DNA of 64,000 nucleotides, taken from assembly GCF_003259365.1 (NCBI RefSeq), contig NZ_QLLY01000017.1, positions 150,611-214,610 of the forward strand, given 5' to 3'. The notes under the pieces are model-generated. The model saw only the letters and a list, made by a program, of their open reading frames with translations, was not told the DNA's origin and searched no databases. Shown here in pieces: positions 57,169 to 64,000 of the stretch. This stretch comes from Streptomyces sp. PsTaAH-137 (GTDB lineage Bacteria > Actinomycetota > Actinomycetes > Streptomycetales > Streptomycetaceae). The number at the start of each line of letters is the position of its first letter. Within the stretch, counting starts at the first letter, position 1. The position numbers and the translations under genes were made by a program.

Positions 57169-57207
57169 GGTGAGGCCCCCGCGGACATGGTCCGCGGGGG
57201 CCTCACC
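57169..57207. terminator. bidirectional terminator after chpE
   Basis: GGTGAGGCCCCCGCGGAC (57169-57186), a 3-base loop, and GTCCGCGGGGGCCTCACC (57190-57207) form a perfect 18-bp stem between convergent genes. Confidence 0.88.
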
Positions 57208-57230
57208 CGCTTCCGGAGCCGCCGGTGCCC

Positions 57231-58013
57231 TCAGCCCCGCTCCCGCTCCTCCACGAACGCGTTGTACGCGGCCACCTGGGCCCGCCGGGCCGTTCGCTCG
57301 ACCGGCCGCAGCGCCACCGCCCGCGCCCCCATCTCGGAGGCGCTCACGGCCCCGCCGTGCCCGCTCCCGTACGCCACCGAGACCAGCAGCCCGACCCGCT
57401 GCGCCAGCTCCAGCACGCGCACGGCCCGCGGCGGATACCCGGGAGCCAGCACCTCCCGCCCCCGCTCGGCCCGCGCCCGGTACGCGTCCACCGCGGCATC
57501 GGCCACCGGACCCGACCCGGCCACGTCGAGCCGCGTGAGCACCTCGGTCGCCTCCCGAAGGGCCTCCGCCAGCTCCCGCTCGGCCTCGCCCAGGGACGGC
57601 ACATCGGCCGGCGGCGCCTCCCGCACGGGCAGGCAGTGCCACATCACCTCGACATGCACATCACCGTCGGGCCCGGCCTCGTACACCTCCGGTACGAGCC
57701 CCAGCGCGGCCCCTTGGCAGACGACGGCCTCCTCGGCCTCCAGCGCCCGCGCGTTGAACTCGGGCGGCCCGCTCAGTCCCAGCGGATGCCCCGGAGCGGG
57801 CAGCGCGACCCGCAGCCCGGTCGCCCCAAGCGCCCGCAGCCGTCCCAGGGCGAGCGTCAGCCCGACGGGACCGGCCTCCCCGGGAATCCCCTCCACCCGG
57901 TGCACGGCGTCCTCGCCCACAATGGCGAGCGCCGCGTCATCAGGTGCGACAAATCCGCCCAACAGGGCATTTCCCCAGGACGCCAGGCGCCCAGACCGTG
58001 GTTCCGACAACAT
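57231..58013 (-). CDS. conserved hypothetical protein (260 aa), actinobacterial
   Basis: Start ATG 58013 with AAGGTGG eight bases before. A soluble, Ala/Glu/Val-rich protein with no signal. The N-terminal half contains WGNALLGGFVAPDDAALAIVGED and GLRVALPAPGHPLGLSGPPEFN, a well-conserved stretch in my recollection of Streptomyces. The C-terminal half is helical (ALREATEVLTRLDVAG, AYRARAERGREVL). No motif I can name. It lies between the chaplin terminator and an ABC ATPase, and is transcribed from the shared region at 58014-58188. Confidence 0.65.
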   Translation of the reverse strand: MLSEPRSGRLASWGNALLGGFVAPDDAALAIVGEDAVHRVEGIPGEAGPVGLTLALGRLRALGATGLRVALPAPGHPLGLSGPPEFNARALEAEEAVVCQGAALGLVPEVYEAGPDGDVHVEVMWHCLPVREAPPADVPSLGEAERELAEALREATEVLTRLDVAGSGPVADAAVDAYRARAERGREVLAPGYPPRAVRVLELAQRVGLLVSVAYGSGHGGAVSASEMGARAVALRPVERTARRAQVAAYNAFVEERERG

Positions 58014-58188
58014 GCGCACCACCTTAGAAGCCCCACAAGGCCCTCCGTGACGCCAAAACCGAAGCCGCGGGAAAGGACCGGCGCACCAGTGGCGTAGGTT
58101 TATCTGGGGGCTGCGTCCAGTGGTGAACAAGCCGAACCGTCCGCGGACGCACGAGACAGCCGAGACTGCAATGGGAGACAACGCGCTC

Positions 58189-58986
58189 ATGAGCGATGTA
58201 CTGGAGCTGGAGGACGTATCCGTGGTCCGCGAGGGCCGGGCTCTGGTGGACCAGGTCTCCTGGTCGGTGAAGGAGGGGGAGCGCTGGGTCATCCTCGGGC
58301 CGAACGGCGCGGGCAAGACCACCCTCCTGAACATCGCCTCGAGCTACCTCTTCCCGAGCAGCGGCTCCGCCACGATCCTCGGCGAGACCCTCGGCAAGCC
58401 CGGCACCGACGTCTTCGAGCTGCGCCCGCGCATCGGCGTCGCCGGCAACGGTCTCGCCGAGAAGCTCCCCAAGCGCCAGACGGTCCTGCAGACCGTCCTG
58501 ACGGCCGCGTACGGCATGACCGCCGGCTGGCAGGAGGAGTACGAGGCCATCGACGAGCAGCGCGCCCGCGCGTTCCTCGACCGCCTCGGCATGAGCGACT
58601 ACCTGGACCGCAGGTTCGGCACCCTCTCCGAGGGCGAGCGCAAGCGCACCCTGATCGCCCGCGCCCTGATGACCGACCCCGAGCTGCTGCTTCTGGACGA
58701 GCCCGCCGCGGGCCTCGACCTCGGCGGCCGCGAGGACCTGGTCCGCCGTCTCGGCCGTCTCGCGCGCGACCCGATCGCTCCCTCGATGATCATGGTCACG
58801 CACCACGTCGAGGAGATCGCCCCCGGCTTCACCCACGTCCTGATGATCCGCCAGGGCCAGGTCCTCGCCGCGGGCCCGCTGGAGCTGGAGCTCACCTCCC
58901 GCAATCTCTCCAAGTGCTTCGGCCTCCCGCTGGTCGTCGAGCAGAAGAACGACCGCTGGACCGCCACCGGCCTTCCCCTCGGCTGA
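58189..58986 (+). CDS. ABC transporter ATP-binding protein
   Basis: A 265-aa ATPase with Walker A GPNGAGKTT (about 37-45), signature LSEGERKR (normally LSGGQ, with Glu replacing the first Gly), Walker B LLLLDEPAAGLD and HHVEEI for the H-loop. ATGs at 58171 and 58189 are both possible; I use the later (MSDVLELEDV). No permease gene is next to it, so it may work with a remote membrane subunit or in a soluble role. The upstream TAGGTT (near 58096) is a likely -10 box. Confidence 0.85.
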   Translation: MSDVLELEDVSVVREGRALVDQVSWSVKEGERWVILGPNGAGKTTLLNIASSYLFPSSGSATILGETLGKPGTDVFELRPRIGVAGNGLAEKLPKRQTVLQTVLTAAYGMTAGWQEEYEAIDEQRARAFLDRLGMSDYLDRRFGTLSEGERKRTLIARALMTDPELLLLDEPAAGLDLGGREDLVRRLGRLARDPIAPSMIMVTHHVEEIAPGFTHVLMIRQGQVLAAGPLELELTSRNLSKCFGLPLVVEQKNDRWTATGLPLG

Positions 58987-59056
58987 CCGCGCCGTTCCGC
59001 CGTGCGGGCCGGACGCACCCTGTCCGCACGGCCATCAGCGGATCTACCATGACCAT

Positions 59057-59488
59057 GTGGCAGACATCGACGCATGGGTGTGGTGGCTGATCGCAGCGGC
59101 CGCACTCGGAATCCCGCTCGTTCTCACCGCCATGCCCGAATTCGGCATGCTGTCCGTGGGCGCCGTGGCCGGCGCCGTGACGGCGGGCCTGGGCGGCGGT
59201 GTCGTTCTCCAGGTCGTGGTCTTCGCCGTCGTCTCGTGCGCGCTCATCGCCGTCGTACGTCCCGTCGCCGCACGTCACCGCGCCCAGCAGCCCGAACTCG
59301 CCAGCGGCGTGGACGCCCTGAAGGGCAAACAGGCCGTCGTCCTCGAACGGGTCGACGGCGGCGGCGGACGGATCAAGCTCGGCGGTGAGATCTGGTCGGC
59401 CCGCGCGCTCGACAGCGACGCCGAGTTCGAACCCGGCCGCCAGGTCGACGTCGTCGACATCGAAGGGGCCACGGCGATCGTCATGTGA
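59057..59488 (+). CDS. NfeD family membrane protein (short type)
   Basis: A 143-aa protein with two or three hydrophobic helices (about 8-27, 30-50, 52-70) and a C-terminal OB-fold domain (LKGKQAVVLERVDGGGGRIKLGGEIWSARAL), the NfeD1b layout. The ClpP-like protease half of long NfeD proteins is missing. The GTG is at 59057. NfeD genes almost always sit beside SPFH (stomatin/flotillin) genes, as here (137 bp), and the products assemble together in the membrane. Confidence 0.88.
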   Translation: MADIDAWVWWLIAAAALGIPLVLTAMPEFGMLSVGAVAGAVTAGLGGGVVLQVVVFAVVSCALIAVVRPVAARHRAQQPELASGVDALKGKQAVVLERVDGGGGRIKLGGEIWSARALDSDAEFEPGRQVDVVDIEGATAIVM

Positions 59489-59625
59489 ACGTCTCAGCGC
59501 ACCGCGATGTGGCCGGAACCAGCCACGACACCAGGGCTGTTCTGACAGACTCGACGAGCAAGATCCCATGATCTTCCGGCGGGACGCCGCCGGACGAAGT
59601 CGGCACGAAGGGCACAGGAGACGCG

Positions 59626-60561
59626 ATGTCAGCGATCATCATCGTCCTGATCATTCTGGTGGTGTTGGTCTTCATCGCCCTGATCAAGACCATCCAAGTC
59701 ATTCCGCAGGCCAGCGCGGCCATCGTGGAGCGCTTCGGCCGCTACACCCGCACGCTGAACGCGGGGCTGAACATCGTCGTCCCCTTCATCGACTCCATCC
59801 GCAACCGCATCGACCTGCGCGAGCAGGTCGTGCCGTTCCCGCCCCAGCCGGTGATCACCCAGGACAACCTGGTGGTCAACATCGACACGGTCATCTACTA
59901 CCAGGTGACGGACGCCCGCGCCGCGACCTACGAGGTGGCCAGCTACATCCAGGCCATCGAGCAGCTCACGGTCACCACGCTCCGCAACATCATCGGTGGC
60001 ATGGACCTGGAGCGGACCCTCACCTCCCGCGAGGAGATCAACGCGGCCCTGCGCGGCGTCCTCGACGAGGCGACCGGCAAGTGGGGCATCCGCGTCAACC
60101 GCGTCGAGCTGAAGGCGATCGAGCCGCCGACCTCCATCCAGGACTCGATGGAGAAGCAGATGCGCGCCGACCGTGACAAGCGCGCCGCGATCCTCACCGC
60201 CGAAGGCATCCGCCAGTCCCAGATCCTCACGGCCGAGGGCGAGAAGCAGTCCGCCATCCTCCGCGCGGAGGGCGAGGCGAAGGCCGCGGCCCTGCGCGCC
60301 GAGGGTGAGGCGCAGGCCATCCGTACGGTCTTCGAGTCCATCCACGCCGGTGACCCGGACCAGAAGCTGCTCTCGTACCAGTACCTCCAGATGCTCCCGA
60401 AGATCGCCGAGGGCGACGCCAACAAGCTCTGGATCGTCCCCAGCGAGATCGGCGACGCCCTGAAGGGCCTCTCGGGCGCGATCGGCAACTTCGGCCCCAT
60501 GGCGGGCGCCCCGACCCCGTCCATGAGCAAGGAACGCCGCGAACAACCCCCGATCGACTAG
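59626..60561 (+). CDS. SPFH domain (stomatin/slipin-like) membrane protein
   Basis: A 311-aa protein: an N-terminal membrane helix (about 2-22), then the SPFH domain beginning IVERFGRYTRTLNAGLN (about 37) with FIDSIRNRIDLREQV and DARAATYEVASYIQAIEQLT, and a coiled-coil C-terminal half (KRAAILTAEGIRQSQIL repeats of EGE) typical of band-7 proteins. It forms membrane-curved oligomers and works with NfeD, perhaps in membrane quality control. The start has AGGAGA upstream. Confidence 0.9.
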   Translation: MSAIIIVLIILVVLVFIALIKTIQVIPQASAAIVERFGRYTRTLNAGLNIVVPFIDSIRNRIDLREQVVPFPPQPVITQDNLVVNIDTVIYYQVTDARAATYEVASYIQAIEQLTVTTLRNIIGGMDLERTLTSREEINAALRGVLDEATGKWGIRVNRVELKAIEPPTSIQDSMEKQMRADRDKRAAILTAEGIRQSQILTAEGEKQSAILRAEGEAKAAALRAEGEAQAIRTVFESIHAGDPDQKLLSYQYLQMLPKIAEGDANKLWIVPSEIGDALKGLSGAIGNFGPMAGAPTPSMSKERREQPPID

Positions 60562-60614
60562 GGGCGCGGGGGACTGCGCGAGCACCCCAGGCGGCGGACG
60601 CAAAGACAAAAGAC

Positions 60615-60644
60615 GGGCCCATCGACCCCAAGGCCGATGGACCC
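60615..60644. terminator. terminator between SPFH and HNH genes
   Basis: GGGCCCATCG (60615-60624) pairs with CGATGGACCC (60635-60644) with one mismatch, in the 100-bp gap between convergent genes. Confidence 0.6.
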
Positions 60645-60661
60645 GCCCCCGCACGGAGTGC

Positions 60662-61168
60662 CTACGCGGCGGCCCCCCTGCTCAACCAGTCCGGCAGCAC
60701 CTCAGCACCCGACCCGAGCGACAGCAGCATCGCGTCGGCGGGCGTCGGCTCGAAAGGCTCCCGCAGCAGCGGCATTCCGGCCTGCTCCGGCGTCCGGTCC
60801 GCCTTCCGGTGATTGTCCTCGGCGCAGGAAGCGACGGTATTGAGCCACGAGTCCGCGCCACCCCGCGAGCGCGGCACGACGTGGTCCACGGTCGTCGCCC
60901 GCTTTCCGCAGTACGCGCACCGGTGCTGGTCCCGCACGAGCACGCCCCGCCTCGACCACGGCGCGCGTCTTCGGAACGGCACCCGTACGTATCTGCACAA
61001 CCTGATCACCCGCGGTACGGGCATCTCGATCGCGGCACCGCGCATGCGCAGCTCGGGATGGGCCTGCTCGACGACGGCCTTGTCCGTCAGTACCAGCACC
61101 ACCGCTCGATTGAGCGTCACCGTCGAGAGCGGCTCGAAGCTCGCGTTCAGCACCAGTGTGTCCCGCAT
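60662..61168 (-). CDS. HNH endonuclease
   Basis: A 168-aa protein. The HNH fold is in HRCAYCGKRATTVDHVVPRSRGG, where the Cys pair binds a structural metal, the DH supplies the catalytic His, then NTVASCAEDNHRKAD completes the beta-beta-alpha-metal element with a second Cys. The N-terminal 70 residues (VLNASFEPLSTVTLNRAVVLVLTDKA) are typical of the actinobacterial single-domain HNH family. The start is ATG 61168 with GGAGGTGGG upstream. It may act in DNA repair; no toxin partner or restriction gene is seen. Confidence 0.87.
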   Translation of the reverse strand: MRDTLVLNASFEPLSTVTLNRAVVLVLTDKAVVEQAHPELRMRGAAIEMPVPRVIRLCRYVRVPFRRRAPWSRRGVLVRDQHRCAYCGKRATTVDHVVPRSRGGADSWLNTVASCAEDNHRKADRTPEQAGMPLLREPFEPTPADAMLLSLGSGAEVLPDWLSRGAAA

Positions 61169-61259
61169 CCTGCCCACCTCCCGTGCGCACCGGATCACCC
61201 CTCGGCGTCCGTGCGTCAACTCTGGCCGTGCACGCCGAGATGGACAACGCAATAAAAAC

Positions 61260-61297
61260 TGCCCGCCTCTGATCAATTCCAAGACCAGAGGCGGGCA
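61260..61297 (-). terminator. rho-independent terminator of the Spo0M-YbhB operon
   Basis: Read on the minus strand, TGCCCGCCTCTG pairs with CAGAGGCGGGCA and is followed by GTTTTTATT, a classic stem with U-run that is rare in Streptomyces. Confidence 0.88.
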
Positions 61298-61322
61298 AAC
61301 GTTCCGTGAACGCTGACTCTCG

Positions 61323-61865
61323 CTAACTCTCCGCGGGAGCCGCGTACTCGGCGATCACCTGGGCACGCGCGAGCGTGTGGAACCGCAGATTGAATCCCAC
61401 GAAAGCGGGCGAACCGTCGGAGTCGGGCCCCAGCTTCTCCTGGTCCACGGCGTACACCGTGAACACGTACCGGTGGGCGGGGTCCCCGGCCGGCGGCGCG
61501 GCACCGCCGAAGTCCTTGCTCCCGTAGTCGTTGCGCACCTGCACGGCGCCCTCGGGAAGCCCTTCGAACTTTTCGGTGCCCGCACCCGTCGGCAGCTCGG
61601 TCACCGAGACCGGGATGTCGAAGACGGTCCAGTGCCAGAACCCGCTGCCGGTCGGCGCGTCCGGGTCGAAGCAGGACACGGCGAAGCTCTTGGTCCCGGC
61701 GGGGAAACCCTCCCACCGCAGGTGCGGCGAGGTGTTCCCGGCCGCGTAGACCTGAGCGTCGTCGAGTACCCCACCCGCCTCGAAGTCCTCGCTCACCACG
61801 CTGAAGGACGGCACCTGCGGATGAAAGTCGTGAGGCAGCGGAGCACGCCCGGGCTGCTCGGTCAC
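61323..61865 (-). CDS. YbhB/YbcL family Raf kinase inhibitor-like protein
   Basis: A 180-aa PEBP-fold protein. Family marks are NTSPHLRWEGFPAGTKSF, the anion-pocket pair DPDAPTGSGFWHW, then YVFTVYAVDQEKLG and AQVIAEYAA at the end. The GTG at 61865 has a perfect AAGGAGGTG ribosome site, so high expression is expected. It is 44 bp after the Spo0M gene on the same strand, with a strong terminator after it. Bacterial PEBP proteins are of unknown function, perhaps binding small anions. Confidence 0.9.
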   Translation of the reverse strand: MTEQPGRAPLPHDFHPQVPSFSVVSEDFEAGGVLDDAQVYAAGNTSPHLRWEGFPAGTKSFAVSCFDPDAPTGSGFWHWTVFDIPVSVTELPTGAGTEKFEGLPEGAVQVRNDYGSKDFGGAAPPAGDPAHRYVFTVYAVDQEKLGPDSDGSPAFVGFNLRFHTLARAQVIAEYAAPAES

Positions 61866-61909
61866 AACGACACCTCCTTGTTGGACAAGTCTGCAGAGAC
61901 AGACAAACC

Positions 61910-62692
61910 CTAGAACCAGTTCCGCTTGCTGCCGACCTCGGACAGCCACTGGTGGAGGTACGCCGACCAGTCGGTGCCCTGGAAGTCGTGGTGCCCGACG
62001 ACGAACGACCGGAAGGTGTCGCTGCCCTCGCTGAACAGCCCCGGCTTCTTGTCCATCTCCAGGACGACGTCCATCTCGCGGTCGTCGGCGACGAAGCTCA
62101 GCTCGACCTGGTTCAGCCCCCGGTACTGCTGCGGCGGGTAGAACTCGATCTCCTGGTAGAAGGGCAGCTTCTGCCGGGTGCCGCGGATGTGGCCACGCTC
62201 CATGTCGGCGCTCTTGAAGCGGAACCCGAGGCTGATGAAGGCGTCCAGGATGGCCTGCTGCGACGGCAGCGGGTGCACGCTGATCGGGTCCAGGTCACCC
62301 GAGTCGACGGCCCGCGCGATCGCCAGCTCGGTGGTCACCCCGATGTTCATGCCGCGCAGCTGCTGTCCGTCGATGGTGGTGACCGGCGTCTCCCACGGGA
62401 TCTCCAGACCGAACGGCACGGCGTGCACCGCGTTGGCCTGAAGGGTGAAGGCGCCGCCGAGCCGCGTCTTGGTGAACTCGATGTTCTGCTTGGTCTCCTG
62501 GTCCGCACCCTCGACCTCGACCCGCGCCTGCAGCCCGACGGAGAGCCCCTCGATCTCCTGCTCGACGGAACCGCCCTGGATCCGCACCTCACCCTGAACG
62601 ACACCGCCGGGTACGACATTGGGCTCGATGAGCTCGGTCTCCACAGACGCCCCGCCCGCACCAAGACTCGCCAACAGCCGCTTGAACCCCAT
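61910..62692 (-). CDS. sporulation-control protein Spo0M family
   Basis: A 260-aa arrestin-like protein: the N-terminal beta-sandwich (GASVETELIEPNVVPGGVVQG, EQEIEGLSVGLQARVEVEG) and a C-terminal half ending GTDWSAYLHQWLSEVG. Spo0M tunes sporulation in Bacillus and has a related role in Streptomyces development in my recollection. The start ATG 62692 is well separated from the divergent glycosylase gene. The next gene, ybhB-like, shares its transcript. Confidence 0.87.
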   Translation of the reverse strand: MGFKRLLASLGAGGASVETELIEPNVVPGGVVQGEVRIQGGSVEQEIEGLSVGLQARVEVEGADQETKQNIEFTKTRLGGAFTLQANAVHAVPFGLEIPWETPVTTIDGQQLRGMNIGVTTELAIARAVDSGDLDPISVHPLPSQQAILDAFISLGFRFKSADMERGHIRGTRQKLPFYQEIEFYPPQQYRGLNQVELSFVADDREMDVVLEMDKKPGLFSEGSDTFRSFVVGHHDFQGTDWSAYLHQWLSEVGSKRNWF

Positions 62693-62832
62693 GACCCGAT
62701 TCCCTCCGTACGCGAACGAGCGCGCTAGACGACGACAACACTGCTTGTTACTGCTGACTACAAACGCGGTACAACCGTGCCCGGTTCCGCGTCCGAGTGC
62801 CCGCCCCGACCGCTCCAGTACCCTCGGGCGGC

Positions 62833-63471
62833 ATGATCGCGGCCCCTGACCGTACGCCCCTGCCCCGTGACTTCTTCGATCGCCCTGTCCTGGACGTCGC
62901 TCCCGACCTTCTCGGACGCACCTTGGTACGCCGTACCCCCGACGGTCCGATCGAACTCCGTCTCACAGAGGTCGAGGCGTACGACGGCGCGAACGATCCG
63001 GGCTCGCACGCCTACAGAGGCCGCACGGCCCGCAACAGCGTGATGTTCGGTCAGCCCGGACACGTCTACGTCTACTTCACGTACGGCATGTGGCACTGCA
63101 TGAACCTCGTCTGCGGGGAGGAAGGCAGAGCGAGCGCCGTGCTGCTCCGCGCCGGTGAGATCACCGAGGGCGCCGAGCTGACCCGCGAGCGCCGGCTCTC
63201 GGCCCGCAACGACAAGGAGCTGGCTAAAGGCCCGGCCCGGCTGGCCACGGCCCTGGGCGTGGACCGCTCCCTGAACGGTACCGACGCCTGCGCGGGCCCC
63301 GACTCACCCCTGACCGTGCTCCACGGCACCCCCACACCCGCCGACCAAGTACTCAACGGCCCGCGCACCGGAGTCTCCGGCCCCGGCGGCGTCCACCCGT
63401 GGCGCTTCTGGATCCCCAACGACCCGACGGTGAGCCCTTATCGGCCGCATACCCCGCGCCGACGAACTTGA
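62833..63471 (+). CDS. DNA-3-methyladenine glycosylase (AAG/MPG family)
   Basis: A 212-aa base-excision repair enzyme. Family landmarks are LLGRTLVRR, the EVEAY active-site motif (about 46-50, holding the catalytic Glu), SHAYRGRTARNSVMFGQPGHVYVYFTYGMWHCMN and KGPARLATALGVD. It removes 3-methyladenine, hypoxanthine and other alkylated bases. The start is ATG 62833. Its TGA (63469-63471) overlaps the -35 box of the likely rRNA promoter downstream, with no terminator between. Confidence 0.92.
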   Translation: MIAAPDRTPLPRDFFDRPVLDVAPDLLGRTLVRRTPDGPIELRLTEVEAYDGANDPGSHAYRGRTARNSVMFGQPGHVYVYFTYGMWHCMNLVCGEEGRASAVLLRAGEITEGAELTRERRLSARNDKELAKGPARLATALGVDRSLNGTDACAGPDSPLTVLHGTPTPADQVLNGPRTGVSGPGGVHPWRFWIPNDPTVSPYRPHTPRRRT

Positions 63472-63496
63472 CGCGCCCTTGCGGGATCCGTAATGT
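63468..63496 (+). promoter_or_regulatory. candidate first promoter of an rRNA operon
   Basis: TTGACG (63468-63473), a 17-bp spacer and TAATGT (63491-63496) are a very good principal-sigma promoter. The -35 box contains the stop codon of the glycosylase gene. Confidence 0.7.
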
Positions 63497-64000
63497 AGCC
63501 CGAGCCGCTTGACCCGGGTGGGGCGTTCAGCCACTACCTGAGAGCGGCCAAACCACTACTACGATTTCCCTCGACGGGGTCTTTTCGGCGTGCCTGCATG
63601 TCGAAATTCAAGCCCTCGGATCTCGATTATGAGTCACCGAGGAAATCCGCTAACGTAGTGACCACGCCGAAAGGCAAAGGCCCTCCAACGGCCACCGGAA
63701 ACAAAATCCGAAACCGGAAACGGAACGGAAAAAGGATCTGGTAAGGTTGGAAACACGAAATACCGAAGGGAAGCGCCCGGAGGAAAGCCCGAGAGGGTGA
63801 GTACAAAGGAAGCGTCCGTTCCTTGAGAACTCAACAGCGTGCCAAAAATCAACGCCAGATATGTTGATACCCCGTCTCCGGCCATCAGGCTGGGACGAGG
63901 TTCCTTTGAAAAAGTCCTGCCGGTCACTGACTGGCAGGCGCACAGCGAGGACGCTGTGAACCGGAAGATTATTCCTCTTCTGGTTCCGCTCTCGTGGTGT
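63497..64000 (+). promoter_or_regulatory. rRNA operon promoter and leader region (16S gene just outside)
   Basis: A 500-bp stretch of unusual composition with no gene. It has additional promoter-like boxes: TTATGA (63627-63632) with TAACGT (63651-63656), and TAAGGT (63742-63747) in a TGGTAAGGTTGGAAACACG context that resembles known Streptomyces rrn promoters in my recollection. It then has TTGAGAACTCAA (63823-63834), next to a possible boxA-like region, and hairpins including CACAGCG-AGGA-CGCTGTG (63941-63958), CCTGCC/GGCAGG (63916-63938) and AACCGGAAGA/TCTTCTGGTT near the end, the last probably for RNase III processing. The 16S sequence itself has not begun by 64000. Confidence 0.75.

Noticed and set aside
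1..64000. tRNA genes, CRISPR arrays, insertion sequences, prophage genes
   Set aside because: None was seen on reading; there are no transposase motifs, no regularly spaced repeats and no tRNA-like cloverleaf noticed. A tRNA or IS search with software could still find something I missed.

Overview
The window is high-GC (about 70-73% by eye) actinobacterial chromosome, almost certainly Streptomyces. The evidence is GTG/TTG starts with GGAGG-type ribosome sites, coding with G/C at nearly every third position, short chaplins, a streptophobe-type membrane protein, a Spo0M protein, an InhA-like FabI and the entry into an rRNA operon at the right edge. From memory, the order chpE, two-component pair, queA-like, serB, fabI-fabG, tyrS, moaA, symporter, subtilases resembles the S. 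coelicolor SCO179x-SCO182x region; this is recollection and was not computed. No prophage, insertion sequence, CRISPR array or tRNA gene was seen, so this looks like core-to-semi-core chromosome.

Left part (1-16.4 kb): the end of a class II aldolase, an alpha/beta hydrolase, a conserved hypothetical, a YpfJ-type zinc peptidase, and an ABC-F ATPase preceded by a nine-codon open frame. Then come a small HTH protein, an enoyl-CoA hydratase, an envelope-stress island (two Asp23/Gls24 proteins, a DUF2273-like protein, a DUF6286-like protein and AmaP, with a divergent P10-like gene), a GH15 enzyme with an atypical SDR, SURF1, a Cys-rich mini-protein and a DEDDh nuclease with a C-terminal BRCT domain.

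Middle (16.4-35 kb): a TetR regulator faces an operon of an acetoacetate-decarboxylase-like protein, an SDR and two amidohydrolase-2 proteins, the best candidate here for an uncharacterised catabolic route. Next are a VIT1-like transporter, a di-iron hydroxylase translationally coupled to a lysoplasmalogenase (a possible ether-lipid module), a zinc alcohol dehydrogenase, a CopD-like protein, a CoA transferase with an unusual domain order, tandem secreted subtilases, a DUF485/ActP symporter pair and moaA.

Right part (35-64 kb): glsB-type protein, tyrS-tldE-tldD, divergent fabG-fabI, a GntR regulator beside an MFS exporter with a 39-aa partner, a SixA-like phosphatase, serB, streptophobe, an FHA-ABC transporter fusion, a lytic transglycosylase, a queA-like gene with an SDR, a GAF histidine kinase/response regulator, two tandem chaplins, an ABC ATPase, NfeD-SPFH, HNH nuclease, YbhB-Spo0M and a 3-methyladenine glycosylase. 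The glycosylase stop codon lies inside the -35 box of what appears to be the first promoter of an rRNA operon, whose leader fills the last 530 bases.
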